A stretch of DNA of 64,000 bases from Chionoecetes opilio. Lineage: Eukaryota > Arthropoda > Malacostraca > Decapoda > Majidae. This document shows, piece by piece, positions 54,646 through 64,000 of the stretch. The DNA lies in NCBI GenBank assembly GCA_016584305.1, contig JACEEZ010026180.1, forward strand, positions 58,501 to 122,500, written 5' to 3'. A program made the position numbers and the translations under genes. Position 1 is the stretch's first letter; every line of letters starts with the position of its first letter. Under the pieces are notes generated by a model. The model saw nothing but the letters and a program-made list of their open reading frames with translations. It ran no database searches and was not told the origin of the DNA.

Positions 54646-55512
54646 TGAGGAGTAAAAAAGAGGAAAAACTTGTCCAGCAGTTAGTGGACAGCGAGTGTGA
54701 GGAAGAGGATATGGTGCAAGATGATACTGAGGCAGAACATAAAGTGATTAGTTATTGGATATCTTACAACTTAAAACAGGCAATTGACTTTGTGGTTGAC
54801 CGCTGGAACAATGTTACGCCTGCCACTATCAATACTGCTTGGCGTAACATTTTGGAGGGTTTACTTGAGGACCACCAGGTGGCAGTGCACACTGCCTAGT
54901 AACACAGTCACTCGTGACTCGAGACAGAGATAGAAGCGGCGGTGGAGGAGAGGACCTACGAAGCGAAAGAGGTCACAAGAAGAAGAAGAGAAGCAGGCAG
55001 AGGCACAGCAAATCCCTGGAGCTGGATTTGCTGACATGACTGGTCAGGACATTAGGGAAATGATTCAGCCTCTTGCAGTGACTGCTGATAATATCATGGA
55101 AGAGGATGATGTGGCAGGTGTAGCGGACAGCACTGGAGAGGAAGAGGAAGGTGACAATGTGTGGCGTGAAGGTTTATCTATTGCTGATATCAAGACAGTG
55201 ATAGATTTGAGATGCAGGCTACGCCACATCCTTGAACAAGACTTTATTAGTAACAGCGAGTTGAAGTGTTCGTTAATTCATCAGGCACTGGGATGTAATG
55301 AGCATCAGTATCATGACCACATCAACTCTCCGTCAACGTCAGATTACCGAGGTTTTACGGAGCCGCAACCAGGCACAGCAACCAAAGAATGGACCGCAAC
55401 CATAACACCAACCTCTTTCATTGATGAACCATCTGACTTTGAGGGCTACACTTGTGCAACATTTGAAGACATCCTGGACGAGTTACAGGCCCGTGGTGAT
55501 GGTCATAAATGA
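54646..55512 (+). pseudogene. Tigger-type transposase C-terminus
   Basis: ISYNLKQAIDFVVDRWNNVT then PATINTAWRNIL (54770-54855) matches the last helices of DDE_1/Tigger transposases. A frameshift follows, then KRKRSQEEEE-type linker, MTGQDIREMIQPLAVTADNI, an acidic stretch and FEGYTCATFEDILDELQARG up to 55512. The catalytic core is absent. The right end of the parent element is probably at 57101 (GATAGCCGAGGTTTGAG then TA). Confidence 0.7.
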
Positions 55513-55767
55513 TAACATTCCACACAAGCCTCGGAATATATTCATCCATCTAAGACCCTCGTCATCCCCCAAAAAGGTAAATAAAGTGCTGTAAAATATA
55601 TGCTGTTTTTATGATTCCTGATTTGATTTATTATTTCATCATATGTTGAAAAAACAAGGTAAAAACATGAAATGTGTGGTAAAATATGTGGTCATCTCTG
55701 GGGTCTTGGCACCAATTAGAATTATTACCATTAGTTCTATTGTTCGGCTATCGCGATTTCGGCTATA

Positions 55768-57053
55768 CAGTAAAAGCCTTATAACTCGGCACTGTATAAC
55801 TCGGAATTTGATATAACTCGGCATGGTAAAGACAGATTTTTTTTTTTTTTTTTTTTTTTTTCTTCTTTTTTCCCACCTATAACTATAGCGCGTGTAGGCA
55901 GTGAGCTCCAGGGGTGGGATGGTAGGCCCTGGAGGCTCACTCGAGGGCTGTGATGGTTGGCCCTCGCCCGTGGTGGCGCAGGCAGGATTGATTGTTAAAG
56001 TGATGCCTGTGATTAGAGGCTCATGCCGCCCCGTGTCCTCCCATGCACTCACAGTCGAAGGTAGAGTTAATGGACAGGGCATGTGGGTGTTCTTAGGCCA
56101 CTCGACGGTGCAGAAAGATTTCAAGTGGATTTATGGGTCTCACTCGGGATCGAACCACTCTGCCCACCTCACCTAAACTGCATCTCATGGTTTTCACTCA
56201 GCATATCATGCCCTCACAACCTCTTCTGTGAACATGTAAACAGAAAGTCGGCAAAAAATAATGTATCTCGGCATATTGATGTTATAACTGCATCTCTTCA
56301 CTTACACTCGGCATATCGTCTGTCGCATAAAGTCGTATTTTTGTCCTTTTGATCTTTTCCTGCAGGCTCAGGCTCTTCAATTTCATTCCCTTCCTGCTGG
56401 AGACACCCTTGCGTGATGGAGCTGACATCTTGAAATACAGTACTGTATGATGTAATCCCAAAACACCTAAAATAGGTGGCAAATTAAAGCAAAGGTCGGG
56501 AACCAGCGTTTAGGCCGAGCCGTGTTTTTGTCGTCCAAGCACCGTCTTGGATTACGAATCCCAATCCAATAACACTTGCTGAAATGTGTGTTATACTACT
56601 TTGTGATATTGTTTGCAATGTTTTGCATTGATTATTATTTCGGCTCCTACCAAGCTTGTGTTTTTGAAGCAGAAACCAATCCTTTTTCAATTTCGACAAA
56701 AAATGGAATTCGTATCCAAGACGGTGTTTTGGGATTACATCATACAGTACTGTATATCAAGATGTCAGCTCCATCACGCAAGGGTGTCTCCAGCAGGAAG
56801 GGAATGAAATTGAAGAGCCTGAGCTGCAGGAAAAGGTGAAAGTGCTGGCAAGGATGGATGCAGGTGCGTCCATGCGTGCTATTTGTGCTGAGTTTGATAG
56901 CAAATCTGTACTGTATTTTTTTTTTTTTTTTTTTTTTTTTTCTGATTTTTTTTTCTTCTTCCATATCAGAGGAGGACATTGCATAACTCGGCACATTGAA
57001 TAACTCGGCAAGGACCAGAGCCCCTATCGTGCTGAGTTATAAGGCTTTTACTG
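55768..57053 (-). mobile_element. B-family foldback element, copy B3
   Basis: CAGTAAAAGCCTTATAACTC to GAGTTATAAGGCTTTTACTG, TA-flanked. Contains SINE S3 (55838..56175), whose head is damaged, and two divergent Tigger-type N-termini: minus from 56428 (MSAPSRKGVSSRKGMKLKSL) and plus from 56762. Same orientation as B2. Confidence 0.75.
55838..56175 (-). mobile_element. tRNA-derived SINE, copy S3, head deleted
   Basis: Same body and T-run (A tail) as S2, but about 40 bases around the A/B boxes are missing (GATCGAACCACTCTGCCCAC), so the pol III promoter is gone. Confidence 0.75.
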
Positions 57054-58625
57054 TAGCGCGCCGATAGCGGCACCAATTAGGCGCGATAGCCGAGGTTTGA
57101 GTATATACCGTATTTGCCGGCGCATATGCCGCAGTTTTTTCCTCAGAAAGGGAATGCAAAATTCACCATGCGTCTAATGCGGCCATATTACTAATGAGAG
57201 GTCAGGCAGAGAAGGCAGAATTGCCAGTGGTGTATTACTAAGGGGGTCTCGAGTGATCTGTGTTGAGCAGTAGACCACTGAACACAAATTTGTAACTGTG
57301 TTACTAATAATATCAACAGTAATGCATAGCACCAAGAAAAAGTTGGAGTTTAAGAGAAAACAAGAGGTGGGGCAACAAGATGGCTATTTCTGCTGCCAAG
57401 ATGGCCTTCATATGTAAACATCACCCTCCTCCCGCAGTCCCGCTGCCGCTCTCCACTGTAAATGGATGGGAGACAGGGTAGGCCTTTATACCACCTCGAT
57501 CCCTCAATTCTCACCCCTGTATCTCTATGGATAAGGAAATTGTAAATGTAACTGGAAAGAGTGTTAGTAAAAAGGCTGCAACGGTACCTGTAAACAGGTC
57601 AGAAGCCTTCCACACATCACACCAAGACCAAGACCCATCACGGCGCCACAACTTTATCCGCTTCAAGGTCGAATCACACCATACCATCATGCCTTGACCT
57701 GTACCTTCCTGAGGAAGACTAATCACCCTCGCGACTGTGATAAACCATGGCGAATAACCATTCACAGGTGTAAACCATGGTGAATATCTTCGATCCCGAC
57801 ATCGGTGCCCTTCAGCAATAACAAAAAGATAGAGATGTTTACCTTACAGTGTTATCTTAATATCTTGGTAAATTTTTCTTATTGGGGAACCACCGATTTC
57901 GAGGCTGAAACTTAGTTTTCATGAATAGTTTTGGTGTGTTTTGAATTAATCTGGCTCTCGTTATTGTCGGAAATCAATGTTTGTTTACATGTGTGTTTGT
58001 GGGGGTGGGGGTGCCCGCCCTGCCCCTCCAGGCCTGCCCCGCAAACATTGCTAAGCTTCACACTGCCATAGTATTGTTACTTTTCGTTGTATCTATATCT
58101 TCTTACTAAACCAAACCCCACCTCTAACCTGACCTAATCTGATTTAACCTAACTTAATTTTCTGGCTGAAATAACGGTAGATTTTTGGTAGTACATGTAA
58201 TGCCATTAATATTCGATTGCGCCATGGGAAATGGGGCTCAAAATACACAGAATGAAGAAAGATTCACGATAATGGAGGTAAGAACCTAGGACTTTTGAAA
58301 GCCCACTACCAAAATAATACCATTATATTTACTGCAAATTTTCCACAAAGTCTAAACATATAGCAGAAAAGCAACAAAGGTATACTTACAGCATTAAATC
58401 TAAGCTATATGTCATAGGTAGATACTATTAAAATATCAATTCGTTGAGCATCCTGCAATAAATGACCGATTATGGTTACCCTACACATTCTTTACATTTT
58501 AACTACACTACCCTCCCGAGTTTCGCGCTTGCTTTCTTCCGGAGGCATAGTGCGAAACTCACGGATCGCGAAACTCGGGTATTATAAACCCTGTATTATG
58601 CTTATTTAGTCCAGGTTGTTGTTTT

Positions 58626-58722
58626 TTTTGTTTTTTTTGGTGTGTGTGCGGGCCTACAGCGCCGTTAGGCAGTGACCTCCAGGGGTGGGATGGTAGGCCC
58701 TGGAGGTTAACTTGAGGGCTGT
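58626..58722 (-). mobile_element. SINE 3' fragment S7
   Basis: A T-run then GGCCTACAGCGCCGTTAGGC and CCAGGGGTGGGATGGTAGGC match the SINE tail in reverse. It ends where the O-family end begins. Confidence 0.6.
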
Positions 58723-59532
58723 GTACCTACCGTATTTTACAGCTTATAAGACTCACTTTTTCCCCAAAAAATATCCTGAAAATGCCCCAAGCCCCTGTCC
58801 ACCCAGCAGTGAATGGGTACTGGGTGTTAGCCTAGGGTTTGTGACCCGCTTCCCGGGGTGGTGGCTTCGGCCAACACTACGTAGAGAAGAGGAAGGAGGA
58901 GAGGAGCTTGAGATTGAGGTTGAGTTGGGAGTCACCCAGCGGATGCTGTTTTGGTCTGAGTGAGTGAGCCTGACACATATCTTGTCAGCTGATGGTTGTG
59001 TGACAGTGTTATACGACAATAACACTGTCACAATGCCTTCCTCTCTTCTCTCCTGTCTCCTCCAGTACCTCCAGAAACCACAGTACCACACACGTCATGG
59101 TTAATCACTTATAAAGGAGTATTTTGTGGTAAATAGTAAGGTAAGGTGCTACTTATTTTGAGGTGTTACCTATCTTATGCGACACCGGCTGTTCCTGTAG
59201 AGAAAAACACAAACAAATGGAAAAAAACAAAGCAAAACTACATACAGTTAGCACCACTCAACTTTAGAACTTTCGGTGACGTGAGCATCATATTTCAAAA
59301 ACTGGTAACCTCCCTTTTTCACAGTCTGTAAAGGGGCCCGGGAGAAAATGACTACATGGCAACTTAGGGTAGTCCCTCACTCATCTGCACGGATAGATTT
59401 GAATTATTTAAAGGGTCCAGTGCTTGACAAAATATTGTTAGAAGGAGGATTATCTCCCCGACCGCTCATTGTTTTGGCTTATAAAACGGTTGTGTTCGTT
59501 CTACACTTTGTATTCTACTGTGCTAATGCGCG

Positions 59533-59736
59533 ATGCCTGGGAAATATACAAGCCATGATGACATAGTACGAGTAATAGAGTTGCATAAGAATGATGAAAC
59601 AAATCGAGAAATAAGCCGTATAACTGGTGTCAACGAAAAGACAGTGAGTGTGTTGGTGAAGAAATTACGCGGTGAGGGATGTCAAGATATCCCTCACCAC
59701 AAACATGGGGGTGGATCAGCCAAAAATGTTTCTTAA
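59533..59736 (+). pseudogene. Transposase HTH N-terminus, left arm of P2
   Basis: From ATG at 59533: MPGKYTSHDDIVRVIELHKN, ETNREISRITGVNEKTVSVL and VKKLRGEGCQDIPHHKHGGG. One HTH with a basic extension; no catalytic domain. The mirror copy is 59784..60020. Confidence 0.75.
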
Positions 59737-59783
59737 CAAAACTTTACATATTATCAAAAGACAGTTGTATATAAATCCTCGGT

Positions 59784-60020
59784 TTACTGTCTTTTGATAA
59801 TACTATGTAAAGTATTGTTAGAAACTTTTTTGGCTGTTCCACCCCCATGTTTGTGGTGAGGGATATCTTGACATCCCTCACTGCGTAATTTCTTCACCAA
59901 CACACTCACTGTCTTTTCGTTGACACCAGTTATACGGCTTATTTCTCGATTTGTTTCATCATTCTTATGCAACTCTATTACTCGTACTATGTCATCATGG
60001 CTTGTATATTTCCCAGGCAT
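59784..60020 (-). pseudogene. Transposase HTH N-terminus, right arm of P2
   Basis: From ATG at 60020, nearly identical to the left-arm product (Arg-Gly to Arg-Ser and Ser-Ala to Thr-Ala changes). It continues slightly further, into KKVSNNTLHSIIKRQ across the loop. Confidence 0.75.
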
Positions 60021-60385
60021 CGCGCATTAGCACAGTAGAATACAAAGTGTAGAACGAACACAACCGTTTTATAAGCCAAAACAATGAGCGGTCGGGGAGA
60101 TAATCCTCCTTCTAACAATATTTTGTCAAGCACTGGAGCCTTTAAATAATTCAAATCTATCCGTGCAGATGAGTGAGGGACTACCCTAAGTTGCCATGTA
60201 GTCATTTTCTCCCGGGCCCCTTTACAGACTGTGAAAAAGGGAGGTTACCAGTTTTTGAAATATGACGCTCACGTCACCGAAAGTTCTAAAGTCGAGTGGC
60301 GCTAACTGTACAGCTATACTAAGCCTATTATTATACTATACTAAGCAGGAAGGAAGGAAGATGTGTCCCGTACGTCTCTTATGGG

Positions 60386-60830
60386 AGGCGGTAGCAGAGT
60401 GGGTAGCGTCAAGATATATGTCAAGCTCGAGCACGAGCTTGACAGACGACCTACAAAGTGATACCAAGCAGAAAAGGTCACAAGAAGAAGAAGTCTCCGA
60501 GTGGCGTTCTCGGTGATCCGAGTTCGATCCTTGATGATGGCTGTAAAATCCTCTTTAAATCTTTCTCTGCACTGTTGAGTGGCCTAAGAACACCCACATG
60601 CTGCCCATTAGCTCTACCTTCGATTGTGAGTGCATCAGAGGATACAGGGGGCGGCATGAGCCTCTAATCACAGGCGTCATTATAGAAATTCTGTCTGCGC
60701 CACCACGGGCGAGGGCCAACCATCACAACCCTCAAGTTAATCTCCAGGGCCTACCATCCCACTCCTGGAGGTCACTGCCTAACGGCGCTGTAGGCACACA
60801 CACCAAAAAAAAAAAAAAAAAAAAAAAAAA
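60386..60830 (+). mobile_element. tRNA-derived SINE, copy S5, with Tigger fragment between the promoter boxes
   Basis: GGAGGCGGTAGCAGAGTGGG at the head, GAGTTCGATCC at about 60522, tail A run 60805-60830. About 83 bp (60411-60493) lies between the A and B boxes. It reads SSSSTSLTDDLQSDTKQKRS then QEEE, the Tigger tail seen in C2. Confidence 0.7.
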
Positions 60831-61148
60831 CGAAACTCGGGGATATAATGCGCGAAAGTCGGGATGATAAGAATTTAGGACTCAGCGCGAAACTCGAGGA
60901 TCGCGAAACTCGCATAGCGTGAAACTCGGGAGGGTAGTGTAGTATAATTTTTCATTCACATTCACTGCACTGTGAATATTGTATTTGGGTACATGCTCAA
61001 AATCATTTGTATTCCCTTACAAAACCTTTTTTTTAATAACTTAATAAATTTACAAAAAGTAAATATGTCCTCAAAACACTAATACATAATTACTTTTTCT
61101 CAAAATATTTATGTAAAATATGCGTGTGTCTTATGCGCCGGCAAATAC

Positions 61149-61182
<34 letters not shown>

Positions 61183-61282
61183 GGAAATTAACCACTAAAA
61201 CCGCTCTCTAATCGGGAGAATGGTATGGTGGAATACGCCTCCAAAGTCAAAAAGGGAGACTAGTAAAAATTGCACCTATATA

Positions 61283-62078
61283 CAGTCAAACCTCGATATA
61301 ACGGACTAAAGGGGGGGAGGAGTCCGTTATAGCGAGGGTATTTTCCCTAGGGGGGAAAAATATATGAAAAAACCGGAAAAACTGTGAAATAAATGAGAAA
61401 TAATCACAAACACAACCAGACTGTGTAGCTGTTAGGAGGTAAACAGTGACTGGCACTACATGCTGAATTTGGTCCGCTCCTACACGTGAAATAAATGAGA
61501 AATAATCACAAACACAACCAGAACGTGTAGCTAGTCAAGCTCAAGCTCTAGTGAAAGTTAAACAAATTACTACGAGCCAGATTCAGCCGTGGCTTCCAAA
61601 GGTATTGCTTATTATCATGACTAATGCTCATTATTATATATATTATATGGTTGTGAAGTGCAGTTCTATGCACGTGTCACTATTTAGGTCAGTGTAGGAC
61701 TGCGTGTCACCTTAGATAAGGGTGATTTAGGGTGTTGAGGTGACAGGGAGACATAGCAGCGGCCACGCCATAACACTAATAGTCACTATTTTAAACAATA
61801 CACGGTCTTCTACCACTAAATCACTAGCAACACAGACTCCTTCCTTATAATATTATATCTTAATATGTGATACATCAAAACTCCTTAAAACCCAAGCATT
61901 CCAAAATAAAATGAGAAAATAATACAATAATGTTGAGTTGACAATTCGAGCGGCGATAAGCGGTTTAATATGCAAAAAAAAAAAAAAAGGAAAAAAGAAG
62001 AAGAAAAAAGTCACGCAAATGGAGTCCGTTATATCCGATGTCCGTTACATCGAGGTCCGTTATATCGAGGTTTGACTG
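61283..62078 (+). mobile_element. C-family element, copy C3
   Basis: CAGTCAAACCTCGATATAAC to TTATATCGAGGTTTGACTG, TA-flanked. The AACGGAC word is repeated near both ends. No nested element, so this is the cleanest C copy (796 bp); no transposase. Confidence 0.85.
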
Positions 62079-62378
62079 TATATATTATTATAGAATTGGG
62101 TATAAATTAAGATGCATTAAATATAGTAATATAATTCTGGTGGTAATCACTAGTACCACAATTAGTCAAAGGATTAACATAATATAAGAATTGTGAGGAA
62201 AATATTGGAACCTTCACGTATAGGAGTAAACATTATTGGAACTTCCACGTGTCAGCCGTCTCCAGCTGACTTGATAAGTATTTTCAGTGAAGGCGATCAT
62301 TCACGCATTAAGCCCTACACGATTAAGGTGTAGCCACTCTCTTGATTGTACACTAAGGTGTAGTCACGCTCATCTTAA

Positions 62379-63624
62379 AGTAATCGTCCAGACCATTTCA
62401 TCATTCCTGATTTAATGCAATCAAATCATAGCCATTAACGAGTATATCAACAATACGTCGTCACTTTTTGTATCCAGTCAGCCGTTTTTAAATAATCCGC
62501 AATCAAAATCTGCAAATTCCCCAGTTTTCAAAACGCTCTCAAGGTTTGCAGACGCTCAGGCTCAGGCTCGGTGACATAGCATCAGGGAGGCTCATCTTCC
62601 CGCGCTTGATCAGAGAGGCACGTAAACACAAGAGATAAATATAGTACTTGAAGATATTTGGGTGTTTCTGATAGATTTGTTTTGCTAAATGCCACATGCA
62701 TGCATCCTTTATGGGTGCAGCAAGACAGCTGTGCCTTTCGAGAAAAGTTTGCACACGGAAAGGAGTGGCGTGTGTAGGAGTGGAGTGGCGGAGTGGCGTG
62801 TGGTGATTCACGCCTATAGTGTGTTGGGGTGAGCAATTGTGTTGAGAAACGGTGTGTAGTGAGGGTAGCGATGGACCACCACGACTGTGAGGCTTTGCCT
62901 CTTAACAAGACCAAGTAAACCAAGTAAACCAGTTGTGGAGTGGGCGTGCCCTGTGGTGAGAGACCCTGTGGTGGTGTGGCTGTCATACTTTCTGCCTTCC
63001 CGCCCGCATATTTTCCAACTCTATGCTGTAGTTAATGCTAGTATGTGTTTTCCGAGTAATTACGTTTGACTGTAGCTCCAAAACTAACCATAGGATTTTC
63101 TCGAAAGTACCTTCATTGTGATTCCCACACACACATGGTTTAACCTTATTTACCAATCCATGTTTTGGAGAAGTCCCAGGTCCTCCTGCTGAACCTCAGG
63201 CTCTGCTAACACCTGTTCATCCACCTCGTACTCGGGCTCAAACATATAGGATCCCATGACAATCTGAGGTTCGTTTTCCTCATAGTATACGCGACCAGCG
63301 TCATTTCTTTTGGTGTCAGATTGAGCATCGTACTCTAGATCTGTCACAGCGACAGATTCACTGTCTGACACCGAAGTACAATCGCTCATCATAACATTTG
63401 CCGACAGGTGTCAGACAGAGTGTCTGCGGGCGTCCCTGTTCTGACGTCATCAATAACAGTCGTAGCCCTGTTGGAGGGAAGATTTTTTTTTTCGCGCGCT
63501 TTTTACAAAAGTCGTGTTTTTACGGAAATAAGGCCTGGAAATCAATTATTTTTGGTGGATTAGGTGTTTTGAATGTACATTCAACATAATTCGGCAAAAA
63601 AAAATTGGGTCTGGACGATTACTT
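62379..63624. mobile_element. K2: TTAA-type element, longer copy
   Basis: Same ends as K1 (AGTAATCGTCCAGACC), TTAA at 62375-62378 and 63625-63628. 62640-62760 shares the GGGTGTTTCTGATA...GGGTGCAGC text with K1. Unlike K1 it is not palindromic and carries the frame 63150..63392. Confidence 0.75.
63150..63392 (-). pseudogene. Possible first exon carried by K2
   Basis: From ATG at 63392: MMSDCTSVSDSESVAVTDLE, YYEENEPQIVMGSYMFEPEY and a Glu-rich end LGLLQNMDW. SYMFEPEY followed by an acidic run and NMDW resembles the start of the transposon-associated P2X7-C-like domain, where Cys-rich sequence would follow. A GTAAAT follows the Trp codon and could be a splice donor. It may be the remaining start of the element's own protein or a captured host exon. 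Confidence 0.35.
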
Positions 63625-63628
63625 TTAA

Positions 63629-63951
63629 TATGTGTGAGCCAATATAACCGATCAATCGGTTAAACCAAGGACGAAAGTTGTAAAACACCACAACGTACAG
63701 TGCCGCGCCAGGAACTGTGGACAGTTCCGTCGGCCTACCACCATCGCCACCATTACGTGCACCTACAACAATTATCAGCGCCCTACAGCGACTACCACCA
63801 CTCCCTCAAATAATAATCAAGCCTTCAAATCATCAACCCATCTACCACTGCTGAGCATACCTTAGTTAGCGTCTAAATAGGGTATCATTGCAGTCTAGGT
63901 AGTTCTTGGGTTAATAGCAAGGTGAGTTCACATCAATTATTACTATAATTT

Positions 63952-64000
<49 letters not shown>
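63629..64000. other. Unclassified end with AT microsatellite
   Basis: 63660-63860 is CA/CC-rich without an ORF of note. 63957-64000 is (AT)n running into the window edge. Confidence 0.5.

Larger units (their letters stand above)
59245..60308. mobile_element. Palindromic Tc1/mariner derivative P2
   Basis: CAGTTAGCACCACTCAACTT to its complement at 60308, TA-flanked (59243-59244, 60309-60310). Arms of about 500 bp and a loop of about 30 bp near 59765-59785. As in P1, each arm is a transposon 5' half with a transposase N-terminus reading towards the centre, but from a different Tc1/mariner family. Confidence 0.9.
58506..60939. mobile_element. N: TA-type element nested in M
   Basis: CACTACCCTCCCGAGTTTCG to CGAAACTCGGGAGGGTAGTG, TA-flanked, with repeated CGCGAAACTCG words inside both ends. 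It holds SINE fragment S7 (58626..58722), a lone O-family end at 58731, palindrome P2 and SINE S5. A lone N end is seen at 51911. Confidence 0.7.
57108..61150 (+). mobile_element. M: pogo/Tigger-like element with nested N
   Basis: CGTATTTGCCGGCGCATATG to CTTATGCGCCGGCAAATACG, TA-flanked. Near 57322 ATGCATAGCACCAAGAAAAA could encode MHSTKKKLEFKRKQEV, like the start of a pogo/CENP-B-type transposase, followed by decay. Contains N (58506..60939). Confidence 0.65.

Noticed and set aside
58753..59091. 112-codon minus-strand frame and its plus-strand counterpart
   Set aside because: No recognised domain; region is decayed O/N-family sequence.

Overview
The window is eukaryotic, AT-rich and dense in transposable elements. 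I read it as arthropod, probably a decapod crustacean. The reasons are split exons with GT-AG introns, a BTB domain of the arthropod BTB/zinc-finger style, many LINE, Penelope, hAT, Tc1/mariner and pogo/Tigger remnants, tRNA-derived SINEs, and TTAGG-type (AACCT) runs. The species assignment is inference. No rRNA gene, functional tRNA gene, CRISPR array or bacterial gene was seen.

The only convincing host gene is on the + strand. Three short exons (988..1087, 23975..24495, 33646..33876) have good splice sites and matching phases (0/1, 1/0, 0/0). They read as one 284-codon stretch: the C-terminal end of a BTB/POZ domain, then a Ser/Pro-rich linker with a basic nuclear-localisation motif, then an acidic segment with a VKDE sumoylation-type motif. 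This is the usual BTB-to-zinc-finger linker of a transcription factor. The first BTB exons and any DNA-binding exons lie outside the window. Introns of 22.9 kb and 9.1 kb separate the exons and are mostly transposons.

Intron 1 holds a Jockey-like LINE, an A-family pogo-like element, a palindromic Tc1/mariner derivative (5518..6516), and an RTE-like LINE split at a TTAA by two TTAA-type elements. One of these contains a hAT element, which in turn contains a CACTA-like element with a 548-codon ORF. Further on are more TTAA-type elements, a coiled-coil-ORF1 LINE split by a B-family pogo-like element, and a repeat with hairpins. Intron 2 holds more B, C, D, E and A elements, LINE 3' ends and a nearly complete Tc1-like transposon.

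Beyond 34 kb the window is a patchwork. There is a C element with nested hATs and back-to-back A elements, and a Penelope-like retroelement (40.1-44.2 kb, minus) with reverse transcriptase, GIY-YIG endonuclease and a hammerhead-like motif, interrupted by a 1453-bp palindrome. Next come a five-exon hAT/ZBED-type transposase gene (minus, 46.7-49.9 kb) broken by a SINE and an E element, other hAT pieces, a Tigger transposase C-terminus, a nested set (M, N, palindrome, SINE) at 57.1-61.2 kb, another C element, and a TTAA-type element carrying a possible first exon.

The recurring theme is twofold. Several unrelated families have been turned into long inverted-repeat (foldback) derivatives, some keeping only the transposase DNA-binding N-terminus. 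Also, nest order can be read from target-site duplications, and several interrupted ORFs regain frame when the insert and one copy of its target site are removed in thought.
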